From positions 1 to 26,308 of IMG/VR virus record IMGVR_UViG_3300042894_001507: DNA of 26,308 nt. One strand, 5' to 3'. The stretch is from a virus. A model generated the notes under the pieces. It was not told the DNA's origin. It was given only the letters and a program-made list of their open reading frames with translations, and did not search any database. A program made the position numbers and the translations under genes. Position 1 is the first letter of the stretch, and each line of letters starts with the position of its first letter. Shown in pieces: positions 1 through 8,345 of this stretch.

Positions 1-1
1 C

Positions 2-1480
2 ACCGGCATGATACCGTTCTTAAAGAAATGGTTCGGTGACTTAAGAAGTTGCAGTCAAGGAGGTATTCGTAATGCAAGTGCTACTGTATTTTATCCCATT
101 TGGCATCATCAGTTTGATGATCTTATTGTACTTAAGAACAACCAAGGAACAGAAGAAACCCGAGTCCGTCATATGGATTATGGGGTTGTGCTTAGTGCTT
201 TCTTCTGGAGACGATTCAAAAACAAAGAAAACATAACATTCTTTGATCCTAATGAAGTGCCAGATTTATACGAAGCATTTTACAAAGACACAACACTTTT
301 TGAGGAGTTGTACATTAAATATGAAAAACAAAAAGGTCTGCGTAAGAAAACAATGGCTGCCGAAGAAGTATTTAAAAGCGGCATTTTAAAAGAACGCACA
401 GACACAGGTCGTATCTATCTAGTATTCATTGATAACGTAATGAATCAGGGTCCTTTTGATCCTGAGTACCAAACAATTTATCAGAGTAATCTTTGCTGTG
501 AAATTTTGTTACCAACTAAGCCCTTTAAAAGGTTAGATGATGAAAACGGTCGAATCGCACTATGTACCCTTGGTAGTATTAATTGGGGTGCGTTCCGTAA
601 CCCCGAAGATATGCGCCGAGCATGTCGCATACTACAACGTAGCTTATGTAACATCCTCGACTATCAGGACTTCCTTAGCATCCAAAGTAAACTCTCAAAT
701 GATGAGATCCAACCATTAGGTATAGGTATCACTAACTTAGCATACTGGCATGCAAAACGAAACTTTAAGTATGGTGAGAAAGATGCATTGTCCGAAGTTA
801 AGTCATGGATGGAACATCAAGCATATTATCTAACAGAGGCAACTGTTGAACTTGCTAAAGAAAGAGGCAGATGCAGTAAGAGTGATGAAACACGTTATGG
901 TAAAGGTATCTTTCCGTGGGAAATACGTGCTAAAGGTGTTAATGAATTAGCAGATTTTACTCCTGAATTAGATTGGGAATCGTTACGTGCTAACATGAGA
1001 GCGTATGGTGTTCGTAATGCTACGTTGATGGCAATTGCACCTGTTGAAAGTTCAAGTGTTGTTATTAATAGTACCAACGGCATAGAAATGCCTATGAGTT
1101 TGATTAGTGTTAAAGAATCTAAAGCAGGATCATTCGTGCAAGTTGTGCCCGAATATCACAGGTTAAAAAACAAGTATCAAATGATGTGGGATCAAAAAGA
1201 TTGTGTCGGGTACCTCAAAACAGCCGCTGTACTAGCAGCCTACGTAGATCAATCTATTTCTACTAACACATTCTACAACCCTGCTCATTTCCCTGACAGA
1301 AAAGTTCCAACAACATTGATTGCTAAGAACTTGATGCAAGCCCACATGTGGGGTATTAAGACATTCTACTATAGCTTAATTAACAAAGCAGGAAGCAAAT
1401 CAAATGAGTTAGATGACGCAATGCCACTACCAACTATAATGGAAGAACTGGAAGAGGATTGCGAGGCCTGCAAGTTATGA
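2..1480 (+). CDS. nrdA: Ribonucleoside-diphosphate reductase, class Ia large (alpha) subunit, 5'-partial
   Basis: Reduces ribonucleoside diphosphates to deoxyribonucleotides together with the radical-bearing beta subunit encoded downstream. The frame is open to the window edge, and the first ATG (base 8) is an internal Met: the residues before it (Thr-Gly) continue the family's HTGxIPF segment, so roughly the first third of the usual ~760-residue protein is missing. Counting from that Met, the catalytic block NLCCE (161-165) carries the thiyl-radical Cys and the Glu corresponding to E. coli C439 and E441. IALC holds the second active-site Cys (C186, like C462). The radical-transfer Tyr pair is in TFYYS, and the C-terminal redox pair is in the tail CEAC. 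That tail is CxxC, where E. coli has a wider CxxxxC spacing. Stop overlaps the next start as ATGA. Family assignment is secure. Confidence 0.97.
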   Translation, partial: TGMIPFLKKWFGDLRSCSQGGIRNASATVFYPIWHHQFDDLIVLKNNQGTEETRVRHMDYGVVLSAFFWRRFKNKENITFFDPNEVPDLYEAFYKDTTLFEELYIKYEKQKGLRKKTMAAEEVFKSGILKERTDTGRIYLVFIDNVMNQGPFDPEYQTIYQSNLCCEILLPTKPFKRLDDENGRIALCTLGSINWGAFRNPEDMRRACRILQRSLCNILDYQDFLSIQSKLSNDEIQPLGIGITNLAYWHAKRNFKYGEKDALSEVKSWMEHQAYYLTEATVELAKERGRCSKSDETRYGKGIFPWEIRAKGVNELADFTPELDWESLRANMRAYGVRNATLMAIAPVESSSVVINSTNGIEMPMSLISVKESKAGSFVQVVPEYHRLKNKYQMMWDQKDCVGYLKTAAVLAAYVDQSISTNTFYNPAHFPDRKVPTTLIAKNLMQAHMWGIKTFYYSLINKAGSKSNELDDAMPLPTIMEELEEDCEACKL

Positions 1481-2268
1481 AGATAGGCATATACGGAGAC
1501 AGTTATGCATCGGCTAATAGTAAAGAAGCAGTAAAGTGGTTCGAACTATTAGCAGATAAACTAAAAACTGGCCAACCAATTAAAAAACCATGGTGGAAAT
1601 TATTTGGTAAAGAGATTGACATTAAACCAGTCGACATTGAACTAACGATATACAGTAGAGCAGGATCTTCTTTTTTCTACACATATCAAAAGTTCTTACA
1701 ACATCATGCTGATAATGATTTGAATATTGTTTTAGCTACTGGATCAGGAAGATATCCCCATGTTGTTTCTGTACAGAATCGTGATTTTGTAATCACATCT
1801 GAACCACATGTAGAACAAATTGTTAAGATGTTGAATGGAAAAATCACAGTAAGTGATATGCGAAAATTAGCAGATGTGAAGGCTTGGTTCAGAGCATCTA
1901 AGGGTGAGTTCAACATAACAATGCAAGAATTGATGTTAGAAAAAATAGAAAAACTACATAGTAACACTCTATACTATCCTTGCTTTCCTGATTCTTTTAG
2001 TAAAGAAAGATTTAAGAGATACGAGTTAGATCAGAATTTCAATGTCATGCATACTATGTGGCATAGACAATTAGAATTGTTAGGATTATCACCAGATAGC
2101 ATTGGATTAGCTGAGACTACTAATCTATGTGGTCACTTGGGCCCAGAATTCAACGAGTTTTTCGCAGGAATGCTATATAAACGTATACAAACAGGAAAGT
2201 GGGACCATTCCGGACTACTTGACATAACACTAACGAAACCGTTAGAATTTTACTATAAACTAGATTAA
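1477..2268 (+). CDS. SGNH/GDSL-hydrolase-like protein inserted between nrdA and nrdB
   Basis: A 263-residue protein starting MKIGIYGDSYAS. GDSYA resembles block I of SGNH/GDSL hydrolases, in which the Ser is the nucleophile. Near the C-terminus, NLCGHLGPEFNEFFA could provide the catalytic His, but the canonical DxxH spacing is not obvious, so esterase activity is uncertain. I chose the ATG at 1477, which overlaps the nrdA stop (ATGA); an upstream in-frame TTG at 1459 would only add residues overlapping nrdA. It sits between the two reductase subunits and is probably co-transcribed with them, although nothing in it suggests a role in nucleotide reduction. Two further SGNH-like genes occur in the window (12588 and 24188). 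Function unknown; could act on carbohydrates or lipids of the cell surface. Confidence 0.6.
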   Translation: MKIGIYGDSYASANSKEAVKWFELLADKLKTGQPIKKPWWKLFGKEIDIKPVDIELTIYSRAGSSFFYTYQKFLQHHADNDLNIVLATGSGRYPHVVSVQNRDFVITSEPHVEQIVKMLNGKITVSDMRKLADVKAWFRASKGEFNITMQELMLEKIEKLHSNTLYYPCFPDSFSKERFKRYELDQNFNVMHTMWHRQLELLGLSPDSIGLAETTNLCGHLGPEFNEFFAGMLYKRIQTGKWDHSGLLDITLTKPLEFYYKLD

Positions 2269-2269
2269 T

Positions 2270-3370
2270 ATGAGCAAACAACAATACAACCTAACAACTA
2301 AAACAGACTATCTTAATCGCAAAATGTTTTTGGATCCAGAAGGTCCAGTGACTATTCAACGATTCGAAGAAGTAAAGTATAATAAACTTGCAAAGATTGA
2401 ACAGACTGCACGTGGCTTCTTTTGGGTCCCGGAAGAAATCTCTTTAACGAAAGATGCAAATGACTTTAAAGATGCTAGTGAAACAGTCCGTCATATCTTC
2501 ACTGCAAACTTGTTACGCCAAACAGCATTAGATAGCTTACAAGGTCGTGGACCTGCTCAAATCTTTACACCAGTTTGTTCTATTCCTGAGTTAGAAGCAC
2601 TGATGTATAACTGGAGTTTCTTTGAAACTAACATCCATAGTCGCAGTTACAGTCACATCATTCGCAACATTTACAACGTGCCCAAGGATGTGTTCAACAC
2701 GATCCATGACACACAAGAGATTGTTAGTATGGCTAGTAGTGTCGGTAACTACTATGATGACCTACACGTTATTAACTGTCGCAAAGAGGTTGGCGAAGTT
2801 GTTACTGAGCATGAACACATTAAAGCTATTTGGTTAGCATTACATGCAAGCTATGCCCTAGAAGCATTTAGATTCATGGTATCATTTGCTACAAGTTTAG
2901 CAATGGTCGAGAACAAAATCTTTATTGGCAATGGTAACATCATTGGTTTGATTCTACAAGATGAGTTGTTACATAAAGAATGGACAGCGTGGATGATAAA
3001 TCAAGTTGTGAAGGAAGATTCTCGCTTTGCCGCAATTAAACAAGAATGTGAAGCTGAAGTTTATCAAATCTACATGGATGTTATCCGTGAAGAAAAAGAA
3101 TGGGCTGAGTATCTATTCAAGTTTGGACCTGTTATTGGATTGAATGCAAATATTCTTAAGGATTTTGTTGACTACACTGCAAAAGATGCATTGCATCAAA
3201 TTGGCATTAAGTATCTAGCATCTGCACCTAAGAGTACCCCTATTCCATGGTTCAATAAACATTCTGACACTAGCAAGAAGCAAACCGCATTGCAAGAAAA
3301 TGAATCGACAAACTACGTCATTGGTATAATGTCAGAAGCATTAGACTATGAATCACTACCAAATATTTAA
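2270..3370 (+). CDS. nrdB: Ribonucleoside-diphosphate reductase, class Ia small (beta) subunit
   Basis: Houses the di-iron site and tyrosyl radical that start catalysis in NrdA. Length 366 residues, close to the E. coli protein (about 375). Expected ligands are visible: D88 in LDSLQGR, E119 and H123 in FFETNIHSRSY with radical Tyr Y127, E198 in ALEAFRF, and E232/H235 in DELLH. A notable difference is the spacing in the first helix motif: E-T-N-I-H (ExxxH) here versus E-T-I-H (ExxH) in E. coli and T4, with alignable flanks on both sides, so one residue is inserted between two metal ligands. The Tyr keeps its distance from the His. The start follows the previous stop by one base. Requires oxygen and iron, in line with an aerobic host. 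Confidence 0.96.
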   Translation: MSKQQYNLTTKTDYLNRKMFLDPEGPVTIQRFEEVKYNKLAKIEQTARGFFWVPEEISLTKDANDFKDASETVRHIFTANLLRQTALDSLQGRGPAQIFTPVCSIPELEALMYNWSFFETNIHSRSYSHIIRNIYNVPKDVFNTIHDTQEIVSMASSVGNYYDDLHVINCRKEVGEVVTEHEHIKAIWLALHASYALEAFRFMVSFATSLAMVENKIFIGNGNIIGLILQDELLHKEWTAWMINQVVKEDSRFAAIKQECEAEVYQIYMDVIREEKEWAEYLFKFGPVIGLNANILKDFVDYTAKDALHQIGIKYLASAPKSTPIPWFNKHSDTSKKQTALQENESTNYVIGIMSEALDYESLPNI

Positions 3371-3382
3371 AAGGAAAATATA

Positions 3383-3613
3383 ATGACAGCAATCGTATGG
3401 AGTAAGTATCATTGTCCTTATTGCGACCAAGCAAAGGCACTATTAACACAAAAAGGTATTAAATTCGAAGAACGTAAGATCGGAGATGGGTATACCAAAG
3501 AAGAATTGTTAGAAGCAATCCCAACAGCAAGAACAGTTCCTCAAATCATTTTAGATGGTGTACTAATCGGTGGATTCACTGAATTAAAAACAAAACTAAC
3601 AGAAAGCAACTAA
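3383..3613 (+). CDS. Glutaredoxin
   Basis: A 76-residue dithiol glutaredoxin. The active site is C11-P-Y-C14, followed by the cis-Pro motif TVP (51-53) and the glutathione-binding GG (63-64) before the last helix. It begins 12 bases after the nrdB stop, with a good ribosome site (AAAGGA). Position in the nrd cluster suggests that it re-reduces the C-terminal Cys pair of NrdA, the usual role of phage glutaredoxin/NrdC proteins; this is inferred from context. It could also serve the peroxiredoxin encoded later. Stop and next start overlap as TAATG. Confidence 0.95.
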   Translation: MTAIVWSKYHCPYCDQAKALLTQKGIKFEERKIGDGYTKEELLEAIPTARTVPQIILDGVLIGGFTELKTKLTESN

Positions 3614-3918
3614 TGCAAATCGCACTACAATCAAACGAAGTATACACATTCAAACTTAACTCAGGCGAAGAACTAATCGCTAAAGTAATTCAATCGGGTG
3701 GTGATTTTATCATCATTTCAGAGCCGGTTTCTATCGCACCCGGACAACAAGGTCTTCAAATGATTCCTAGCATGTTTACCGCGGATCCGAAGGAAGAATT
3801 CAAGCTAAATACTAATAGCATTATTATCATTGCACAAACCGACGATTCTATCAAGGTTAAGTACATTGAAGCAACAACTGGTATTAAAGTACCAGAAAAG
3901 AAACTAATACTAGGATAA
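3613..3918 (+). CDS. Small Sm/Lsm-like phage protein
   Basis: 101 residues, with short beta strands throughout: an N-terminal segment with FKLNSGEELIAKVI followed by FIIISEPVSI. This strand-turn-strand pattern with a GEELIAKV core resembles the Sm/Lsm-fold proteins often seen in marine and freshwater phages. The C-terminal part has NTNSIIIIAQ and a Lys-rich tail. No catalytic motif seen. Start overlaps the glutaredoxin stop (TAATG), so the genes are translationally coupled. An RNA-binding or structural role is possible; the fold assignment rests on pattern similarity only and the real function is unknown. Confidence 0.5.
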   Translation: MQIALQSNEVYTFKLNSGEELIAKVIQSGGDFIIISEPVSIAPGQQGLQMIPSMFTADPKEEFKLNTNSIIIIAQTDDSIKVKYIEATTGIKVPEKKLILG

Positions 3919-3921
3919 ACA

Positions 3922-4203
3922 ATGGCAGCATTGAGCAGGTTAGGTGATACAAACCAAGTTGGTGGCGCAATCATGCGCGGCGCCGGCTCAGTATTTTGTA
4001 ATGGAATACCAGTAGGATTACATGTGAGTCAAATAACTCCACATGCTCCTTTTGGCAAGCCGCACCGACCGCATAATGCCGCTACTACCACAGCTGGTAG
4101 TCCTTCTGTTATATGTGAAGGTTCTCCTGTTCTCAGAGTTGGATCAGGAAACACATGTGGTCATAGTATAGTTCAAGGTAGCCCGGATGTTAACGTACCA
4201 TGA
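3922..4203 (+). CDS. PAAR-motif spike-tip protein
   Basis: 93 residues with the typical PAAR composition: Gly/Pro-rich short strands with SRLGDTNQVGGAIMRGAGSVFCNGIPV at the N-terminus, a His-rich middle (HVSQITPHAPFGKPHRPH) and a C-terminal repeat with SPSVICEGSPVLRVGSGNTCGHSIVQGSPDV. PAAR proteins cap the membrane-piercing spike of contractile tails (T4 gp5.4) and bind a metal through His/Cys; candidate ligands are the central His residues and the Cys/His of NTCGH. Its presence indicates a contractile-tailed phage. The start has AGGA upstream and the stop overlaps the next start (ATGA), so it is coupled to the following structural genes. Confidence 0.9.
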   Translation: MAALSRLGDTNQVGGAIMRGAGSVFCNGIPVGLHVSQITPHAPFGKPHRPHNAATTTAGSPSVICEGSPVLRVGSGNTCGHSIVQGSPDVNVP

Positions 4204-5498
4204 CAACCCCTAAACAAACTCCTCTAGGAGTAAATGTTCAATCATCGTTATTACAGAATGCAGGGTTTGAAATAAATCCTGTAGCTTCTGCCTTTATGGG
4301 TTCTAGTACAACTAATAGTGACTATACCCCGGGTACAGTCGTTTCTGCTACATGTTTGAACCTGCCAACATACGCTATAAATGATGCATACGTTAGAGGT
4401 AATGTAACTACAGGTACATATGATGATTTGATAAGCATTGGTAGTAGTGTTTGTGAAGCCTTAGGTAACGCAAAGCCTCCTACTTATGATGCAATTGACC
4501 CTAGTGGATTATGGACTACTGCAGGGACGCCTGCAACAACCGGATTTGCAAATGAAGTAAATCCTGATTATCCTGATAATGATATTGGGCAAGGCCAAGA
4601 AGCAAGTTGGCTGCCATATGATACAACTAATGTCAATAAGTCTGTAACACAATGGGGCTTTGTCCGTAACTATGCACTTCAAGCTTGGAATGAATTTAAT
4701 TGGAATGGTATTCCGGATGATTTATCTATGCCTGAGTATAAAGATTTCTTGGGTTCATTCATGGCTAGTCAGTCATATATTGACTTGAATAATACATCTA
4801 TTCAATCAATGACAGAAAGCACATCGTTCTTAAAGGGAACGTACAGCAACATGAATGACTTATCTAGTGCTGATATAACTGGAGTTAATTTAGCAACACT
4901 ACAGTTTGGTCAAGACTTGATAACATCAGGCAAAGTAATTGATTTGTCAAAGATTGATAAGTTTGGTTTACCTTCAGTATTGTTTCAAACAATTAAAAAG
5001 TTCAATGCAACGTCACAGTCATTGACTTTGGCATTACTGTCTGCTGGATTAACACCAGCAGAGATAGATGGAATCTCTAGTGGTAGAATCTCTAGTGTAT
5101 CTAAGCAACAAGAGCAACAAATATTTGGTGCATTCTTAGTTATTGTGGGTGTCGATTTAATAGATATCTTAGTACCGTTGAATTGTAAGACAAAAGGATT
5201 GAGCACATTAGCAGATTTGTTAGATGTCAAGAAGCTATTCCCTAACAGTTATCAATCATTAACTGTTCCAGTATACAACACCACTGCAGGTCCTACTAAC
5301 AGTAAGACATATTATCCTATCTTTGAAGGACAAGGAGTAAGTCCTCGACTAATTAGTCCTACAATATCTACTCAAATAGGTACTGCTATACCTACAGGCA
5401 CACCTCAAATTGGAGTAGCTCCTGCAACTTACACAGTGCAAGGTGATACATCAATACTTGATGAGTCAAGTAGAGTAATTAACGGAAGAGGAGTGTAA
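4200..5498 (+). CDS. Putative virion (tail/baseplate) structural protein
   Basis: 432 residues without signal peptide or membrane segment, rich in Ser, Thr, Asn and Gly, typical of virion proteins. Residues roughly 85-100 read SSVCEALGNAKPPTYDAIDP, a Cys followed by Gly/Pro-rich turns that recalls FFGCMSGLPYSW in the next protein, so the two may share part of a fold. A central helical region (DFLGSFMASQSYIDLNN onward, with SLTLALLSAGLTPAEIDGI) is followed by a Pro/Thr-rich C-terminus. Coupled by ATGA to the PAAR gene and followed after one base by another structural gene. A baseplate or spike-associated role is inferred from context. Exact function not recognised. Confidence 0.6.
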   Translation: MTTPKQTPLGVNVQSSLLQNAGFEINPVASAFMGSSTTNSDYTPGTVVSATCLNLPTYAINDAYVRGNVTTGTYDDLISIGSSVCEALGNAKPPTYDAIDPSGLWTTAGTPATTGFANEVNPDYPDNDIGQGQEASWLPYDTTNVNKSVTQWGFVRNYALQAWNEFNWNGIPDDLSMPEYKDFLGSFMASQSYIDLNNTSIQSMTESTSFLKGTYSNMNDLSSADITGVNLATLQFGQDLITSGKVIDLSKIDKFGLPSVLFQTIKKFNATSQSLTLALLSAGLTPAEIDGISSGRISSVSKQQEQQIFGAFLVIVGVDLIDILVPLNCKTKGLSTLADLLDVKKLFPNSYQSLTVPVYNTTAGPTNSKTYYPIFEGQGVSPRLISPTISTQIGTAIPTGTPQIGVAPATYTVQGDTSILDESSRVINGRGV

Positions 5499-5499
5499 C

Positions 5500-7338
5500 A
5501 TGGCACTAACACCTAATTATCAACTGCCTCCTACAGGATTTGGTTCATATTTACAAGATGCTGTTCCCGAAGACATAGCAGTATCTGCCGGCGCATTTTC
5601 AGTTGCAATGCAACAGATTAAGAATATCAAGACAGTTGATATTGAAAGATTTGCACAAGTAGTTACGTCAATTGAAGTAGCAACAGCGGGATTAACTTTA
5701 GTTAATGGTACTGATGTTCCAGTAAATACGTCACTTGCAACACAAGGACAGAATATCCTAGCGTTAGGATCGGGTCCTAATGGTGGCTATACTGTTAGCG
5801 ATTTCTTTGGTTGTATGTCTGGATTACCTTATAGTTGGCAAGAGATGCAGACAAACATACAATCTGCACAAACAACAAAATTAACAAACATATATGACCA
5901 ATTGTATCTAGCAACCACTTGGGAAGGTGCAACAGTATCAGTGCAATATTCTACAGCAGCCGGCCCATTATACACAATCACCGGTCTTACGATAACTGAC
6001 GCAGGTGGTGGTTATGGTAGAGGAGGCGCAGTAGCACCTACTATATCTATTGCAGGAGGCTCAAGTGCAACAGCAACATGTACAATAGGTACTGATCCTA
6101 CTAACGCAGGCTCAAATGGTTCAGGACAATACGGTCGTGTAATTACAGTAACCCTTACATCAGCTGGTTCAGCAACTGGAACTATTCCTACAGCAACTAT
6201 TCAAGCACCACCTACTGCTACACTAGCAGTTGCAATAGATGGTAGTAAATCAACTAGTGGTATAAACACAGCATCCGGTACAACAGGTTGGCCTGGTATG
6301 GATACTGTAGTAGCAGATTACATAACACAAGCAAATACAGAAATTGCTTCAATCGCTAGTTCAAATCCTAATATAGTAAACATATTGAACACTGTTTACA
6401 ATACGGCAGGTGGACAACTATTGTCAGAACAGCGTACTAGATATGCTGCCATATCACCTGTCACATCACCTAGAGATACGTTCATCAATCAATATCCCAC
6501 AACGATGGGAATATTTACAGATATGATAGGTACATATGCTGGTTCAACCTATCCACATATGTACGCACAGACATTAGAAGCAATATCAGACTTATCCACA
6601 GCAGGTGGACAGAGTGTTGTCGCACTCATGCGTCAAGAACGTAACACTGATAGACTTCAACAAATAGGTATCACACTGGACAATATTATTCCTGTTACGA
6701 ATGAGAACATGTGCCCAGTGTTAATATCAAACGGTACTGTACCTATTGCTAAAACGGGTATTGATGTAGCAGGTATCAACGGAAACGTAGAAGATCCAGT
6801 CACAACTTACACTGTACCGGCAGTATTACAACAAAACTTAAATGGAGTAGTAACCCCAATTCCTCAAGGTTACTACGATCCAAACACAAATCAATACATT
6901 AAGTCCAATAATACTTCTTTTGCTCCCCCAATAGAAAGTATTATGAACGTATCTAAGGGTGTGATTACAAACACAAACTTGTTAGGTCCCGAGAACAATG
7001 GAACAGGCCCTGCTAGATCAATTTCTAGCACAGCATTGGGTCGTGAATCTATTCAAACAGGATCAAATGATACATCAGTCGGCGGAAGTAATGTAGTACA
7101 AATAGAACCCATAGCAGTAGTAACGGTAGGTGCAAAGGTTGCTTCTGGTCAAGGAACTCCTTTAGATACAGGAAAGGCAGAGTTCCCCGGAAGTCTAGCC
7201 GGCTCCAAAGCTAGCAACATACTACCTTGTACACTCACTACACCTTACACTTCATCAGTCTTGTTACCATCTACCTTAGATGTTGCACAAGCTATCAATG
7301 AAGTGATAAATTGTAACTGTGACTGTTGGGTTGACTAA
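5500..7338 (+). CDS. Large putative tail/baseplate structural protein with a Gly-rich beta insert
   Basis: 612 residues, no membrane segment. About residues 145-250 form a Gly/Ala/Thr-rich insert with phrases such as LTITDAGGGYG, APTISIAGGSSATATCTI and VITVTLTSAGSATGTIPTATI. This is the repeating beta-strand pattern seen in many phage tail-fibre and adhesin-like proteins. The flanking regions are more ordinary helical/beta sequence, and the C-terminus ends in Cys-rich NCNCDCWVD. A strong ribosome site (GGAAGAGGAG) precedes the ATG. Next to the PAAR and 432-residue proteins, a role in the tail tip, baseplate or receptor-binding structure is likely; the insert may be a variable, surface-exposed domain. 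Not assigned to a named family. Confidence 0.6.
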   Translation: MALTPNYQLPPTGFGSYLQDAVPEDIAVSAGAFSVAMQQIKNIKTVDIERFAQVVTSIEVATAGLTLVNGTDVPVNTSLATQGQNILALGSGPNGGYTVSDFFGCMSGLPYSWQEMQTNIQSAQTTKLTNIYDQLYLATTWEGATVSVQYSTAAGPLYTITGLTITDAGGGYGRGGAVAPTISIAGGSSATATCTIGTDPTNAGSNGSGQYGRVITVTLTSAGSATGTIPTATIQAPPTATLAVAIDGSKSTSGINTASGTTGWPGMDTVVADYITQANTEIASIASSNPNIVNILNTVYNTAGGQLLSEQRTRYAAISPVTSPRDTFINQYPTTMGIFTDMIGTYAGSTYPHMYAQTLEAISDLSTAGGQSVVALMRQERNTDRLQQIGITLDNIIPVTNENMCPVLISNGTVPIAKTGIDVAGINGNVEDPVTTYTVPAVLQQNLNGVVTPIPQGYYDPNTNQYIKSNNTSFAPPIESIMNVSKGVITNTNLLGPENNGTGPARSISSTALGRESIQTGSNDTSVGGSNVVQIEPIAVVTVGAKVASGQGTPLDTGKAEFPGSLAGSKASNILPCTLTTPYTSSVLLPSTLDVAQAINEVINCNCDCWVD

Positions 7339-7351
7339 CTCACCAAAATCA

Positions 7352-7380
7352 TTGATATAAATAGCATTTGGTGCTATACT
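7352..7380 (+). promoter_or_regulatory. Composite promoter: sigma70-type with embedded T4-type late box
   Basis: -35 TTGATA (7352-7357) and -10 TATACT (7375-7380) are separated by 17 bases. A perfect late box TATAAATA lies at 7356-7363, overlapping the -35. A dyad ATAGCA-5-TGCTAT (7361-7377) bridges the late box and the -10. It is the only sizeable gap in this part of the window and precedes the lysis genes. Confidence 0.65.
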
Positions 7381-7400
7381 ATGTCTATCAGTGAGTATTT

Positions 7401-7418
7401 TTACCGCTAAAACGGTAA
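7401..7418 (+). promoter_or_regulatory. Leader hairpin upstream of the lysis hydrolase
   Basis: Perfect 6-bp inverted repeat TTACCG-CTAAAA-CGGTAA in the untranslated leader, about 24 bases before the chosen ATG at 7442. No U tract follows it, so it is not a terminator. It might affect translation or mRNA stability, or be an operator. The upstream motif TATCAGTGAGTAT (7386-7398) recurs with one change before ahpC. Confidence 0.4.
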
Positions 7419-7441
7419 CAAACTATGAAAGGAAAGTTGAA

Positions 7442-8002
7442 ATGGATACAACTATAAAAACAGTTAATAGACTTTTGGGTCTATTAATGATCGTAGGCCT
7501 AGTCAATATGGTTACGATTTTTAAGCTACAAAGTACTACTAATGCTGGTGGTATTTTGGAAATAGTAAGAGAACACAAGTCTTATGTTTCTGCAAATAAT
7601 GTAGATAGAACCCTAGAATGTCTTGCTATGAACATTTATAAAGAAGCAGGCAATGAATCATTCGAAGGTAAAGTTGCAGTAGCACAAGTAACCCTTAACC
7701 GAGTAGATCACCCAAAGTTTCCAAAAGATATTTGTGGTGTGGTTTACCAAAAGAATGTAATTATGGAAAAAGTCGTGTGTCAATTTAGTTGGTACTGTGA
7801 CAGTGTTCACAAAGCACGACCTGTTAATAAAGAGTCATACGCCGATAGCTATGCAGTAGCTAAGAAAGTATTACTTGAAGGTTTTAGATTGGACTCGTTA
7901 ACCGATGCTATCTATTATCATGCTGACTATGTAAACCCACGATGGCCGCATGAACGTATTACAAAAGTGGGTGCTCATATTTTTTACAGGAGTCGTACAT
8001 GA
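7442..8002 (+). CDS. SleB-like cell-wall hydrolase (candidate endolysin) with N-terminal membrane anchor
   Basis: 186 residues. The C-terminal ~130 residues match the SleB/Hydrolase_2 family: LAMNIYKEAGNESFEGKVAV with presumed catalytic Glu E68, AQVTLNRV, CQFSWYCD, and the closing GAHIFYRSR. The family cleaves peptidoglycan glycan strands. Residues about 9-28 (NRLLGLLMIVGLVNMVTIFK) form one hydrophobic segment without an obvious signal-peptidase site, consistent with a signal-anchor or SAR-type endolysin. I chose the ATG at 7442, preceded by AGGAAAG at proper spacing; an in-frame GTG at 7391 lies inside the promoter/leader region. The stop overlaps the next start (ATGA), coupling it to a holin-like gene. 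Lysis function is inferred from family plus context. Confidence 0.85.
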   Translation: MDTTIKTVNRLLGLLMIVGLVNMVTIFKLQSTTNAGGILEIVREHKSYVSANNVDRTLECLAMNIYKEAGNESFEGKVAVAQVTLNRVDHPKFPKDICGVVYQKNVIMEKVVCQFSWYCDSVHKARPVNKESYADSYAVAKKVLLEGFRLDSLTDAIYYHADYVNPRWPHERITKVGAHIFYRSRT

Positions 8003-8310
8003 GTTTTGCAATCAAAGCAATTGAATATTTCAAAGATTTAGTTTATAACAAATTGGGTAAAATGTCAGCCGAGACTCTCGGTTGGTTAGCTAACATTTCA
8101 CTACATTGTGCTACTATACCATCTTTCTTTGCACTGATGACAGGTATCACAGACAAACCCCCGGCAGTTGACTTGGTTCTTATGATCTGGGCAACACTTG
8201 GTCTATTGTTCTTCCGTGCAGTGTTATTGAAAGACTTGCTCAATATCGTAACAATTGGTGTTGGCTTCTTGCTTCAAGCAACCGCAATGGCATTGATATT
8301 TTTTAAGTGA
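7999..8310 (+). CDS. Holin-like small membrane protein
   Basis: 103 residues with about three predicted transmembrane stretches: around 27-49 (LGWLANISLHCATIPSFF), 57-78 (DLVLMIWATLGLLFFRAVLL) and 81-101 (NIVTIGVGFLLQATAMALIFF). The N-terminus is a charged helix and the C-terminus ends at once after the last membrane segment. Size, topology and translational coupling to the SleB-like hydrolase fit a holin that would permit release or activation of the lysin. No holin family signature can be named, so this is a context-based call; another small inner-membrane protein is possible. Confidence 0.6.
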   Translation: MSFAIKAIEYFKDLVYNKLGKMSAETLGWLANISLHCATIPSFFALMTGITDKPPAVDLVLMIWATLGLLFFRAVLLKDLLNIVTIGVGFLLQATAMALIFFK

Positions 8311-8345
8311 GTGTATAACTATTAAATACTTCACTAAGGAAAAAA

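Noticed and set aside
895-1083. Minus-strand frame within nrdA
   Set aside because: Shadow of a well-matched NrdA frame.
1459-1476. In-frame TTG as start of the SGNH-like gene
   Set aside because: The ATG at 1477 gives the usual ATGA overlap with nrdA; the extra residues from TTG lie over the nrdA C-terminus.
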